Origin: Diphasiastrum complanatum
Lineage: Eukaryota > Streptophyta > Lycopodiopsida > Lycopodiales > Lycopodiaceae
NCBI GenBank assembly: GCA_029204225.1
Contig: CM055095.1
Coordinates: forward strand, 25,090,503 to 25,154,502
Length of the DNA: 64,000 bases
Direction of reading: 5' to 3'
Shown here: positions 1-12,477 of the stretch, piece after piece
Layout of the letters: the number at the start of each line of letters is the position of its first letter
How positions within the stretch are numbered: position 1 is the stretch's first letter
Program-made: the position numbers and the translations under genes
Notes under the pieces: generated by a model
Databases searched by the model: none
Told to the model about the DNA's origin: nothing
What the model saw: only the letters and a program-made list of their open reading frames with translations

Positions 1-189
1 TGTATGTGAATGGTGTGGATAGGGCTCAAGATAATTCTTGTTTTATGTGTATCTAATTTATTAGAAACTTGGCCTTGCAAAGATTGACTAGTCCGGATTT
101 TGCCCATTTTCCAAAGGAAAATAACAATACCATTGATAATGCTATGACAAGTACTAAGCATACCTTCTCTAATACGTTGTCAGACTACC

Positions 190-1330
190 TTATTGGGAAA
201 GAAGAAATGCCCTTTCTACTTTGTACCTTTAAGGTACATAAAAATTCTTTCAGATGGATTACAAATCCACATTTCTTTCTGGGGCTCTTGGTATTCTGTC
301 TCCGCTCCTTATGGAGGGCGCTTAAGGCACATTCATACCGGAGTTACCTAAATGTGGATACCAACCTATTTTGGCAGTGCAACTCATCCATTGAATTATA
401 TCTCAATGTGCGAAAAAAAATCACATCTATGAAAACATCCCTCTTAATGGCCCGGATGGTCTAAAGACTGTTATACGTAAGATGATCTTGTATGCTGTCA
501 AGTTTAGCAAGAATGAAAGTCTTGCCTGTAAGTGGAAACATAATTTTGAGAAATGTAAATGGAAGTGGGTTAGTAAACCAACTGAAAGATGGACTCTTAT
601 GGACAAGATACTACTTTGCCAATGGAATGATTTATTGATTGACCATGTATTGTAAGTCTAGGAAACAAAGCTTGGAAACAAGTTTGGGGTATACCCATGG
701 GCTTTGCGTGCTCCCCTACTTGGTGTAATTGGTATTTGTCATTTTATGAATTACAGTTTATGAAAAGACTTGCCAAACTTGGTAAAATTGAATACTTACA
801 GGCATTCAAGAATACATTTCGGTATATAGATGACATCTGCTTTATTAACAATCCAGATGCGCTTTCAACTCCGTGACGATGACAATGATAAATGGATTTA
901 TCCTTTGGAGTACTTGACCATCAAGAATGAGGAGGCTAATGACAATACAGTAAAATTTTTTAATATTACTATTACCTTTGATGCTGTGTCAAGCACTTTC
1001 TTAATGAAAAAATTTGATAGAAGAATGGAGCTCCTTTTTTTTTATTTTCAGTTCATACACTTGGGACCCATCTTTAACTCGTATAAAATTATTATTGCGC
1101 AAATTATTGTTGTTATGTATTGTTGTAGCGAGCAAAGTACTTTTATTAATGAAGTCAATGATATTGTTATGGCGTTCCAAAGAAATGGTTTTATGAAAGG
1201 AAGATTGTACAAGATCGTCAACAAAATATTTTTACACAATATGTTTGTTGGACTTATGTTTACATTACCAAAAAAGTTTTCAGTTGAATGGCTATGATCT
1301 GTGCACTTTAGAAGGATACGATCTAACGGT
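190..1330 (+). pseudogene. Penelope-like reverse transcriptase, copy A (degraded)
   Basis: The translated fragments match the reverse transcriptase of Penelope-like elements (PLEs). In order they show a KVHKN motif (about 228), LLCQWNDLLIDH, GIPMGFACSPTW (about 690), FRYIDD with the catalytic YIDD at 823..834, then WIYPLEYLTIKNEE and FDRRMEL, which fit the PLE thumb. Ty1/Copia and Ty3/Gypsy polymerases carry YVDD or FLDD and lack the GIPMG and FDRR blocks. The frame is broken by a lost base near 646, a deletion after INNPDAL and several stops. No GIY-YIG endonuclease is visible. The element probably extends past the left edge. The family assignment comes from recognised motifs, not a search. 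Confidence 0.62.
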
Positions 1331-1352
1331 GAGCATTAATGAGCACCCTAAG

Positions 1353-2316
<964 letters not shown>

Positions 2317-2397
2317 CTCCTCAAAAATCTAGCTTGGTAAATCTAGCATAGATCTATCTATAACTCCAAGAGCCAATCTTAATTTTACAAATGGATC

Positions 2398-3198
2398 TTA
2401 AGGCAATGCCTTTGTGAGTATATCAACAATGCAATTTGATGATGAAACATGAATAAGCTTGATCTCCTTTGCTTGCACTTTCTCCCTCACGAAATGATGT
2501 GAAATCTCAATGTGCTTTGTTCGAGCATGGAAGACTGAATTGTTTGCAAGTTGTTGAGCTGCTTGTTTGTCACAATATATGCATGGAATGTCTTCATCCT
2601 TGATCATATGTAGTTCCTCCAAAAGCCTTTTAAGCCAAAGAACCTCCTTTGTTGTTTTTGTCATAGCTTTATACTCGGATTCTGTTGATGAAAGAAAGAT
2701 GGTATCTTGCTTTTTGGAAAGCCGAGATATAGCTCCTCCACATAAGAATGTAGCAAATGCACTTATGGATCTTCTATCCATATTGTCTCTTGCAAAACTT
2801 GAGTCCAAATATGCTCTTAAACAAATATTAGTCCTTTCATAAACTATGCCAAAGTCTTTTGTAGCCGAGATGTACCTTAACACCCTTTTTGCTCTTTTCC
2901 AATGACATATTAATGGACTTTGTATGTATTGACTCAATTTGCCAACACAAAAACTAAGATCTGGTCTAGTGATGGTTAAGTATATCAAGGAACCAATAAG
3001 CATTCTATAGGTAGTGATGTCCTCAAAGGATGCTTCATCACTTTCCTTGGAAACTTTTACAATTAGTTCCATGGGAGTTTCAACTCCTTTACAATCAATC
3101 ATGCCAAATTTTGCTAAGATTGATCTAGCATACTTAGATTGACATATGAAAGTAAAATCATTACTTCTAGTGACTTCTATTCCAAGTATAACTTTCAA
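2398..3198 (-). pseudogene. Copia-1 reverse transcriptase end and RNase H
   Basis: The 266-residue frame contains MLIGSLIYLTITRPDL, an RNase H core with YLDSSFARD, LSSTESEYKAM and YCDKQAAQQLAN, and the terminal HVSSSNCIVDILTKALP, all typical of Copia. It is separated from the polymerase frame by a frameshift region (3199..3272). It would remove the RNA template strand during reverse transcription. Confidence 0.85.
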
Positions 3199-3272
3199 GA
3201 AGTCCTAGATCTACCATCCTAAAATTCACTAGACAAGAAAACTTTTACATCTTTGATGCCATCTATATCATT

Positions 3273-4682
3273 TCATGTGAGTATAATGTCATCAACATAT
3301 AAAACTAAGATAATGATCTTCCCATCATTACATTTGTAGTACAATGGTGGTTCATAGGAACTTACAACAAATCTAATGGAAATAAGATAGGAATGCAACC
3401 TAGAGTACCATGCTCTTGGTGCTTGCTTGAGTCCATAAAGACTCTTCTTCAAGAAACACACCTTGTCTTCTTCTCCATCATTGACGAAGCCCTTGGATTG
3501 GCACATGTAGATTTCCTCTTCCAAGAATCCAATCAAGAAAGCATTTGTCACATCAAGTTGGAAGAGCTCCCATTTGAAAGAAGTTGCAAGACATATGATT
3601 AATCTAATGGTCACAAGCTTTGCAACAAAGGTTTCATCATAATCTATGCCTTTGACTTGCAAAAAATCTTTTGCTACAAGTCTAGCTTTGTACTTATGAA
3701 TGGAACCATCTTGATTATATTTCAATCTATATATCCATTTACAAGTAAGAGGCTTCTTTCCATAAGGTAGATCAACAAGCTTCCAAGTTTGATTTTCGAT
3801 TAGTGCATCAAACTCTACTTGCGTAGCTTTCCTCCAATATTGAGACTTATTTGCTTCCTCAAAACTAGTTGGTTCTTCAAGCATAGTAGTCAAGAAAGTA
3901 TAAGAGTTGAGTAGTTGAGAATCTTCCCTTTGCTCCCCTTTGTCACTATAAGTGAGCCTTGATGGCTCAATCCTTGTCTTTGTTGATCTTCTTGGCACCC
4001 TTGGACTTTGAGTAAGTTCCACTTGGTCTTCATCTTCATGAAACTCTTCCTCGGCCATAACATGATCCTTGACAAGTTGAGTGTTGTTAGAAGTCACCTT
4101 TCCTTTGGCTTGGAGAGATTCATCAAAAAATGCATCTCTACTTACAACAACTTTTTTGGTAATAGGATCAAATATCCTATAAGCTTTCTTACTTTCACTA
4201 TAACCAACAAAGATGCCTTTAAAAGAAGTGGCATCTTCCTTTTTCCTTGTTTCTAAAGGAATATGTACATAACAGGTACATCCAAAAACTATCAAATCAC
4301 TAAGATTTGGCCTTTTGCCAAATAATACTTCATAAGGTGTAAGTCCTTTAATGGCACTATTAGTCTTCCTATTACATAGAAAGTTTGCACATAAAATAGC
4401 TTCTCCCCAAAATGAAATAGGAAGGAATGCATCTAATCTCATAGCTTTAGCACACTCACATAGTGTCCTATTTTTTCTCTCAACTACTCCATTTTGTTGT
4501 GGAGTATATGTGCAAGTAAACTTTCTTCTAATGCCATTAGTTTCACAAAACTCTTTCATCCTATTGGAGATGTACTCCCCTCCATTATCACTTCTTAATA
4601 CTTTCAAGCTAGTATTAAATTGCTTTTCCACAAGAGTTTTGAACTTTACAAAGGACTCAAAAACTTCACTTTTCTTACCCAA
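3273..4682 (-). pseudogene. Copia-1 integrase core and reverse transcriptase
   Basis: The 469-residue frame begins inside the integrase core. LRSDNGGEYIS holds the second catalytic Asp and NGVVERKNRT the catalytic Glu. A GKRPNLSDLIVFGC segment follows, then the reverse transcriptase with WKLVDLPYGKKPLTCKWIYRLKYN, QLDVTNAFLIG and LYVDDIILT (the YVDD active site). This is the standard Copia pol order. The frame is lost just after YVDD, and the first part of the integrase lies in another frame upstream. Confidence 0.88.
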
Positions 4683-4738
4683 GAGTATCTTGATCTATCA
4701 TCAATAAAAGTGACATACATAAGAGCTCCACCATTTGA

Positions 4739-5077
4739 TTAATGTGAAAATGAATGAACATCCGAGTGTATAAGATCAAGAGGAGAGTTAGATCTTGTCA
4801 AAGATCTCTTGAAAGGTAGCCTATGAGATTTGCAGAGTCCACAAGCTTCACAAAGCTTGCCACATTTGGATATGATTTTGGGAAGTCCACTTGCTAGCTC
4901 CTTTGTCACCATGGTCTCCGTAGCTTTGTAGTTAGGATGGCCTAACCTTTTGTGCCATAATTCCACTTGAGTGAGCTCCTCCCTTGCCATGTTCACACTT
5001 CCAACCATCACATTAGCATCCAATTTGAATAACCTCCCTTGCTTGAAACCACTAGCAATACATTTTTCATCTTTCAA
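4739..5077 (-). pseudogene. Copia-1 GAG-pre-integrase and integrase zinc region
   Basis: ELWHKRLGHPNY is the Copia GAG-pre-integrase signature. CEACGLCKSHRLPFKRS is the end of the HHCC zinc-binding part, and LDLIHSDV carries the first catalytic Asp of the integrase. A frameshift near 4690-4738 separates it from the rest of the integrase. Confidence 0.82.
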
Positions 5078-5110
5078 GATAGAACATGCTCCATGCTTAA
5101 AATGTATATC

Positions 5111-5783
5111 CTATCCACTATCCATAAGTTGTCCTACACTCAACAAGTTATTTGTAATTGAAGGTACATAAAGACCATTGTCTAGATCTACTTTCTTAGA
5201 TGATCCTAGACATAAAGAAATGGATCCAACACCTACAATCTCACATTCTTGATCACTTGCAGTGAAGATAAATCTCTTAGAACTATTGTAAGAAAGTAGA
5301 TTAGAAAAGTAATCTTTTTGGTGAGTCATGTGAGAGCTTGCCCCACTATCAATCCACCAAGTGTCTTGATTAGATGTTTGTGGTGAGGATACCATCAAAG
5401 ATAGATTGCCTTCTTCCTCCTCCTCCTCAAGCACAAGATTGCCTTGATTGTCCTTCTCTTGGGCATTCTTCTTCTTGTAGCACTCGGATGCAAAATGTCC
5501 CTTTTTTCCACAAAAGAAACACTTTAGCTTCTTCTTGTCCTTCCTGCTCTTGCCTTTGGAGCTTGATGCTCCATCTTTGCTCTCCATCTCCATGTCTTGA
5601 GTCTTCTTGGATGGAAACTTCTTCTTCTTGCCTTTCAAGGAAAAGTTAGCTTTTTCATCACCATCATTCAACGATAAGGAACTCATCCTACTTTTGATAT
5701 GAAGCATTCTACTCTCCTCACTTACAAGCACACTTGAATCTTGAATAGCAAAAGTTTGAACAAGATTGGAATAATCATCTCCT
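5111..5783 (-). pseudogene. Copia-1 gag C-terminus and protease
   Basis: The frame contains the CCHC zinc knuckle CFFCGKKGHFASEC, then an acidic linker and the aspartic protease site WWIDSGASSHMT. Residues before the annotated Met (GDDYSNLVQTFAIQ in the same frame up to about 5783) look like the end of the gag domain. The N-terminal half of gag is absent because the element is cut here. Confidence 0.85.
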
Positions 5784-6338
5784 AATTCTATCTCAATGTG
5801 CCAAAAAAAATCACATCTATGTGGTCTACCGACATTTCTAAGTGCTATGAAAACATTCCTCTTAATGGTCCGGTTGGGCTAAAGACTGTTATACGTAAGA
5901 TGATCTTGTATGCTTTCAAATTCAGCAAGAATGAAAGTCTATAAGTGGAAACATAACCTTGAGGAATGTAAATGGAAGTGGGTTAGTAAACCAACTGAAA
6001 AATGGACTCTTATGGACACGATACTACTTTGCCAGTGGAATGATTTATTGATTGACCATTGTATTGTAAGACTAGGAAACAAAGCTTGGCAACAAGTTAG
6101 TGATATACCCATGGGTTTTGCATGCTCCCCTACTTGGTGTAATTGGTATTTGTCATTTTGTGAATTACAATTAATGAAAAGACTTGCCAGACTTGGTAAA
6201 ATTGACTACTTACAAGCATTCAAGAATACATTTCGGTATATAGATGACATCTGCTTTATTAACAATCCGGATGCACTTTTATATCTGGATAAAGAGCAGC
6301 CCCGTGCTGATGACAATGCTAAATGGATTTATCCTTTG
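5784..6338 (+). pseudogene. Penelope-like reverse transcriptase, copy B (fragment)
   Basis: A second copy of the RT at 396..905, about 90% alike by eye. Here the core is open for over 100 codons: KWVSKPTEKW, LLCQWNDLLIDH, IPMGFACSPTW and FRYIDD with YIDD at 6237..6248. It keeps 26 bases (near 5820-5846) that copy A lost between two CTATG repeats. At the right it breaks at WIYPL, where Copia-2 sequence begins, so both ends are truncated by neighbouring Copia elements. Confidence 0.62.
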
Positions 6339-6983
6339 CGAATCATGTGTATATGGGAAGCAGCATCGAGAGAAGCTCAATAAAGGTGGTGTTGCAAGGG
6401 CAAAGAACATCCTGGATTTGATCCTCACAAATTTATGCGGGCCTATGAGGACCATGTCCTTAGGTAAAGCCTTCTATTTCATGACTTTTATTGATGATAT
6501 GTCACGTAAGACGTGGATCTACTTCTTGAAGAAGAAATCGGATGCATTTGACAGTTTCAAGAGCTTCAAAGCATTAGTTGAATATCAGACAGGTAGGAAG
6601 ATCAAAGTTCAAAGATCAAATAGTGGAGGTAAGTACAAGTCTAAGGACTTTAATGATCTTTGTGATCGATGTGGGATCAAAAGACAATTTACACAAACTC
6701 ATACTCTTGCTCTCAATGGTGTAGCTGAGTGCAAGAATCGCACTTCAATTGTTGCATAAAGGTAATGTAATTGTTATTGTTGAACTAAATTTTGCACCAC
6801 ATTCAACCGATTGTGAAAAGTGCCAGATCTATGCTAGCTGAGATGAAACTACCAAAAGATTTTTGGTCAAAAGCATGCAGTACGGCAGTCTATCTTCAAA
6901 ATAGAAGTCCTACCATTGTCATACCAAAGATAACACCTGAGGAGGCATTCACGAAGAATAAGCCAAAGGTGAGCCACTTTTGA
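6339..6983 (+). pseudogene. Copia-2 integrase (two broken frames)
   Basis: The fragments show CGPMRTMSLGKAFYFMTFIDD (integrase start; the first catalytic Asp of the usual TDLCGP is changed to N-L-C-G-P). RSNSGGKYKSKDF follows, where family members have RSDNGGEY, so the second Asp is also altered. GVAECKNRT stands in place of GVAERKNRT. A short frame-breaking insertion follows at 6759-6792. With these changes the integrase would be dead. Confidence 0.82.
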
Positions 6984-7160
6984 ATCTTTGGATGTAAGGC
7001 CTTTGTACACATTCCTAAGGAAGAGAGACGTAAACTTGATGTGAAAGTTATCAAGTGTATATTCCTAGGATATGATGATCGTGTGAAGGGCTATAGATGT
7101 TTTGTTCCAATGTAAAACAAAATACATGTAAGTCGTGATGTTATCTTTGATGAATCCAAG

Positions 7161-8319
7161 ATGTATGAAGATGAGGATGCTGAGAAGATAGACACATCCA
7201 GTGGGAAAGATGGTATAGTGAGGATACCTCCTGATGATGATCCATTTATTCACTTTCCAAGTGATGAACATGAGGATACGTCTCGAGATACTACTACTCA
7301 ACCTCAAGAAGCAGGTTGGAGAGGTGGAGATAAACCTTTTGGTGCAAGAAGGATTGAAGTTGCAAGTGACAAACGCAAGGAGAATGATGTACCGTGGGAT
7401 ACATTTTTACCAAGAAGCCGATCACCTGACATGAAGCTCCCTAAGTGGTTTGAGAAATTGTTGGAGAGCCGCGACATGGATGACTTTCCAGGATCATCTA
7501 GTCAGGGAGAGCTACGAAGGTCAACAAGAGAGAAGACACAACCTGAAAGGTATGAAGCAAATTATGCTCTCTTATCTAGCATTATTCAAAGCAAAGAACC
7601 TTCGATTTATGGGGAAGCAACGGATGATGACATTTGGGTCAAGGCCATGGGAGAGGAGATGGAGTCAATTGCTAAGCATAACACATGGGACTTAGTAGAA
7701 CCACCAGTTGGCAGGAAATCCATTGGTTGCAAATGGGTATATAGGACTAAGTACCATGCAGATGGAAGTATAGCAAAGCACAAGGCAAGATTGGTGGTCA
7801 AAGGGTATGTACAAAGCAAAGGGATCGACTATGAGGAGACCTTTGCGCCAGTATGTAAGTGGAATACTCTACGTCTACTTGTTGCTTTAGCTTCACATTT
7901 TGGTTGGCCTTTGCATCAGATGGATGTGAGATCTACTTTTCTAAATGGTGAGTTAGAAGAAGAGGTGTTCATGGATCAACCTAAAGGCTTTGTAGCGAAA
8001 GGACAGGATAATAAAGCATTTTGCTTGAAAAAAACACTTTATGGTCTTAAACAGGCACCACATGCGTGGTATAGCAGGATTGATGCCTACTTTTGTTCAA
8101 AGGGGATGGTGAGAACACATTCTAATCCAAATTTGTATGTCTCATGCTTTGATTGCTCTTTATGTTGATGACTTGAATATTACGGGAAATAATCAAGAGA
8201 TGATAGACATGATCAAGAAAGACCTCATGGAACAATTCGAGATGGCAAATCTCAACCTGATACATTATTGCCTTGGAGTAGAGGTGTGGCAAAAAAGACA
8301 CGAAGTGGGTTTAACATAG
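7161..8319 (+). pseudogene. Copia-2 reverse transcriptase
   Basis: This contains WDLVEPPVGRKSIGCKWVYRTKY, a KARLVVKGYVQSKGIDYEETFAPV block, LHQMDVRSTFLNGELEEEVFM, LYGLKQAPHAWYSRID and, in the next frame, LYVDDLNITG with YVDD near 8160. The active-site motif survives but a frameshift lies immediately before it (about 8140-8168). Confidence 0.87.
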
Positions 8320-8337
8320 GTAAAGTATGTCAAAGAG

Positions 8338-9111
8338 TTGTTGCACAGGTTTAGGTTGCAGGATTGCAAACCAATGAATACTCCTATTGAACCAGGTAAA
8401 AAGCTTTCTAAGCTTGATGAGTCACAGTCATTTGATGTCACGTTGTATAGACAGTTAGTAGGGAGCTTGATTTACCTTACCACAACTAGACCAGATATAT
8501 ACTATGATGTTGGTATTGTAAGTCAGTTTATGGTAGCACCTACGGAAACGCATTGGAAGGCAGCTAAGCGCATTTTGCATTATGTAAAAAGCACTTCAGA
8601 TTATGGCTTGATTTACAGGAAGCATGAGGGTTTACTTGAGTTGTGTGGCTATGTGGATGCGGATTGGGGAGGTGACTATGATGATCGTAGATCCACCACA
8701 AGGTATGTATTCCAGCTTTGTGGCAGTTGCTTTTCCTGGTCTAGTAAGAAGCAAAGTACAATTGCTCTATCCACCACAGAAGCAGAGTATAAGGCAATGC
8801 GTAGTTCAGCACGTGAAGCTATATGGCTGAGACAAATCTTGGAAGAAGTTGGCATGAAGCAGAAAAATCCCACGACTTTACATAGCGATAGTCAGAGTGG
8901 CATTCAGCTAGCAAAGAATCCAGTGTTCCATGCGAGAACCAAACACATTGAGATTCAATATCACTTATTACGTGAGAGGCTGTTGAGTCATAAAATTCAT
9001 GTTGTTCATTGTAGTGCGGAAGAAGAACTAGCTGATATTTTCACTAAGCCACTTGTTGGAGAAAAGTTTGATAAGTTTAGATCAAAGCTTTTTGTACTTA
9101 AAGTTTGTTGA
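8338..9111 (+). pseudogene. Copia-2 RNase H
   Basis: A 257-residue frame with VGSLIYLTTTRPDI, GYVDADWGGDYDDRRSTT, ALSTTEAEYKAM, LHSDSQSGIQLAKNP and ELADIFTKPL. This is the complete Copia-type RNase H and pol C-terminus, open throughout. Confidence 0.88.
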
Positions 9112-9156
9112 CTTTAAAGCTATGTATATGACTGTATAAAAAGTAGACTCTACTTT

Positions 9157-9420
9157 AAGGGGGGAGAGTTAGAATTAAAGTAGAATCATTGTGCTACTAT
9201 ATTGTGGGTCCTATCAGTCGATAAGGATCAGTTGGCCTAGCCACGAGGCAAGTCGACGAGACACGCATCCCGCCAATGGCAACTTGGGTCATGCATGGGT
9301 TGCTTGAGTGAATAACTATATGTACAATGTAATTTCATTTTGAGAAATACAGTTGCTATGTGAGCTTGTTGTGGAGAGTGTTTTCTGTCTGTGTTACTGT
9401 GTAGCATGATTTGTGTTACT
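9157..9420 (+). repeat. Copia-2 polypurine tract and start of 3' LTR
   Basis: AAGGGGGGAGAG at 9157..9168 is a polypurine tract placed 45 bp after the RNase H stop. The next bases (TTAGAATTAAAG) look like an LTR start that has lost its TG. The LTR end could not be placed; Copia-3 coding sequence begins by about 9430. Confidence 0.55.
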
Positions 9421-9429
9421 GTTCGAAGC

Positions 9430-10452
9430 AAATTGTAAGTATTTCTTCATCATCATTACTCCGTATATTGATGATACTTTATTGTTCAATAATAATCTGA
9501 ATTTGTTGAAGGATACCAAATGCATGTTAGTAGAAGAATACAAGATGACAGATATGGGAACTGCACACTATTGTCTCGGAATTCAGATTTTTTGAATTCA
9601 ACCCAGCAGACAGATTTTCATCAGCCAACAGAGATACCTCGCCAATGTGTTGAAGAAATATGGAATGGCCGAGTGCAAACCAAACCACTTCCCACTCACC
9701 CCTGGTTTGAAGTTGTCAAAGGAGCAATGTCCAAAATCCAGGTCAGAGAAGGAAAAAATGCAGCAGTATCCATTTCACTCCATAATCAGTTCATTGACGT
9801 ATGCTATGCTCTACAGTCAACCTGATCTTGCTTACTCAATTAGTTCTCTCAGCCAATTTCTTTCGAATCCAGGTCCAGTCTATTGGAAGGCTCTCATGAA
9901 AGTCATGAAGTATGTCCAAGCTACAAAACACCTAGCATTCGTTATGGAGGCAGCCAATCTGCCAACATTCTGGAAGGCTACACAGATGCAGATTGGGCAG
10001 GAGATATCGATCCCAGAAAATCTACATCTGGGTATGTATTCTTGTTCAATCAAGGCCCGATTTCATGGAACAGTCAGAAATAGACCTCAGTAGCATTATC
10101 CTCCATAGAATCAGAATACATAGCTACCATAAATGCTACCAAGGAGGTAATTTGGTTGAGGAACCTGCTTGCAGATATCGAAATTATCCAGTCACACCCA
10201 ACGCTCTACTATGACAATCAAAGTGCCATTGCACTATCTCTAAATTCAAGATTCCACTCCCGAAGTAAGCATATTGATATCCGATATCACTATCTCAAAG
10301 AGAAAGTGCAAAGCAAGAAAATTTCTCTGGTTTACTACAAGATAGAGTTACAGGCAACAGATTACTTCACCGAGGCTCTAACAAAGGAGCATCATCTCAG
10401 ATTTAACAACCTACTAAATTTGACAATCGAAAATTTTCAAGATCCACATTAA
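9430..10452 (+). pseudogene. Copia-3: reverse transcriptase end and RNase H fragment
   Basis: Frame-shifted pieces in sequence: PYIDDTLLFNN (a YIDD variant of YVDD), YKMTDMGTAHYCLGIQIF, LSQFLSNPGPVYWKA, YTDADWAGDIDPRKSTSGY, LYYDNQSAIALS and SRSKHIDIRYHYLKEKV. They belong to a Copia lineage distinct from Copia-1 and Copia-2. Everything upstream of the YIDD is absent. Confidence 0.83.
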
Positions 10453-11150
10453 GGGAAAGTGTTGGAATTCATGCTCAAGCCCAATTCCATTAGGTAATGA
10501 GCATCCTGAAAAACTTGTTTATACCTATCTTTGAAAAACCATAAAAAAGAAGCAAATCTCGAAAAATTATTATAGTAGAAACTCGACTCGCATTTTTCAG
10601 AATTTTTTGATACTGTATCGACTTGAAAAATCTGAGATTTTTTGATATAGGATCGACTCGAAAAATCCGTAAGTTTATGAGTCATTGTAATTTTTTGAGT
10701 CTTTATAAAATTTTGCTACTGTCAGAATTCTGACCCATGTCGCGACGTTGACAGTCCACCTACTCCTATACATACATTCACTATAAAATGACGGCTACCT
10801 ACTGTAGGATGGATGTAGTTAATTAAGTAGGTTAATGTCAGCTTCCAAGTACTGATCATCTAACTTCCAATCATCAAGGAAGATTTGCATTGGAGTCAAC
10901 GCACTGATCAGGCTATCATCCTGCAGGGATTTTTGTTGCAAAGGGGTTAAGTTCAATTTTTCAAGTTTGGTAGCTAATCATCAACAAGCTATCAGCTGTA
11001 GCTTATTTTTGCGCCTTCTATCTTGTGTCTAGCTTCATGCTCTTGTACTCCATTTTTGATAATTATCAGAGTGCAAGTTTTTGTCTACATTCTAGTTCCA
11101 TTGCGCATTTTTATATTGTTCAATCCATCTGGAATGCATAGCTGGTAATT
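10451..11150 (+). repeat. Copia-3 polypurine tract and 3' LTR
   Basis: AAGGGAAAG (10451..10459) overlaps the end of the coding frame and is followed at once by TGTTGGAATTC, a typical Copia LTR start. Inside are three near copies of CGACTCGAAAAATC (about 10572, 10620 and 10640). The right end near 11150 is a guess because no 5' LTR is present. Confidence 0.5.
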
Positions 11151-11289
11151 GTCGCACTTCCGATCCACACATTACACCACACATACTCACCACACCACAC
11201 CTGCTCACCACACCACACCCCACGTGCTCACCAATTTCGCTGCAAAATATCGATTTTCCCTTATTTCCTATATTGTATATACTATAAAC

Positions 11290-11760
11290 TGACTACCATG
11301 AAGGCAATGCCTCCAAGTTTTAGGCACATGTATCACTACAAATAACTCTTTCTCATGAGTTGTATAATGCAACTGAGGCCCCATGAGTTTCTTGCTTTCA
11401 AACGCTATCGGCCTATCATCCTATAGAAGAACTGCTCCTATCACCGAATCACTCGTGTTAGTTCGCACGATGTAAGGTATATCAGGATTCGCGATCTGTA
11501 AAACAGGAGCTAAAGCAACCATTTTCTTGAGCTTCTGAAAGCATTGGTTCAATTTATCATTCCACTTAATAGGCGGACTAGGTTGACCTTTTTTTTATTA
11601 TTATTATCAACTCTACCTTTGGTCAAATTATTTAAGGGTGCTGCTACCTTTGCATAATCTTCAATTGACTTACGAAAAAAAAATGTAAAATTGAGAAAAG
11701 ATTTAACGTCTCTAACCATCTTCGGTATCGGAGCCAAGTGTTGTACGTTTCGCATCCCTC
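11290..11760 (-). pseudogene. Ty3/Gypsy RT end and RNase H start (relic)
   Basis: The minus strand reads VRDVKSFLNFTFFFRKSIEDYAKVAAPLNNLTK, the end of a Gypsy reverse transcriptase. After an AT-rich disruption (about 11580-11610) come RTNTSDSVIGAVLL, RPIAFESKKL and THEKELFVVIH of the RNase H start. It is interrupted by stops and has no flanking LTRs. Confidence 0.75.
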
Positions 11761-11769
11761 AACTTTGGC

Positions 11770-12470
11770 TATGGCTCCAACTAATGAGTGCTATGGCAGA
11801 CTCCCAACTAGAACACATTATGACTCCAACTAGGCATTGTGGCTTTTCCAACCAATGGCTATGGCTTCCAACTAAATGAGAGGTTGAAGGATGAGAAGAT
11901 CTATAGTGACTGGGTGAGTATTTCGGGCAAAATCCACTCTAGCCGCCTTCTCTCTTGCTTCTTACTCTCAATATGATTACCAAACCCTAAACCAAGCCTC
12001 CTTCTCTAAGGCTTAACCTACTAGAGAATGGAGGGTCTAGATTAACTTCAAACTATAATGATAAAACCCTAAACTAAATCTCCTCCTCTAAGACTGAACC
12101 TACTAGAGAATGGAGGTCCTAGATTAACTTAACTTGTTGCCATATAAATAGTGTACAATACAATGTGAAGTAACACAATACATGAAACCACACAAGTCAG
12201 GATAGAGAGGAGGCGAAGGATTAGCTTCAGCAATTCTTTGTGACTTAGGAGAAAATTGTCGTGGAATGAAGGGGAATTTAGTGGTGTCAAGAGGGTTAGA
12301 AGCGATGGAAGGAAAAAGATAATATTGGGAACTGGTACCCCTAGAGCCTGACGGATTGGTTGGTGCTTGAGCTCCTTGCCCTAGGGGTTGGCCTTGAAAT
12401 GAGGAGCCTTGAGTTGCAGGAGGAGACTGTTGGAATCCTACTCCATCTCCACCATTTGGTCCATCAAAGT
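11770..12470. other. Gene-free stretch with local duplications
   Basis: No supportable gene. It holds repeats of GGCTATGGCTCCAACTA-like words (about 11765-11880) and a diverged tandem duplication at 11978..12140. It may be the 3' end of the neighbouring minus-strand retroelement, but no LTR boundary is visible. Confidence 0.5.
11978..12140. repeat. Diverged tandem duplication, ~80-bp unit
   Basis: Two copies share AAACCCTAAAC, CTACTAGAGAATGGAGG and CTAGATTAACTT at matching spacing. Each contains the telo-box-like AAACCCTAA. Confidence 0.7.
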
Positions 12471-12477
12471 GGTGGTC

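Larger units (their letters stand above)
6339..9420 (+). mobile_element. Copia-2: Ty1/Copia retrotransposon, 5'-truncated
   Basis: Plus-strand Copia pol starting abruptly at the end of the integrase zinc region (YGKQHREKLNKGG) and running through integrase, reverse transcriptase and RNase H to a polypurine tract and LTR start. Gag, protease and the 5' LTR are missing. Frameshifts and stops break the polyprotein at about 6759, 6983, 8168 and 8319. Confidence 0.87.
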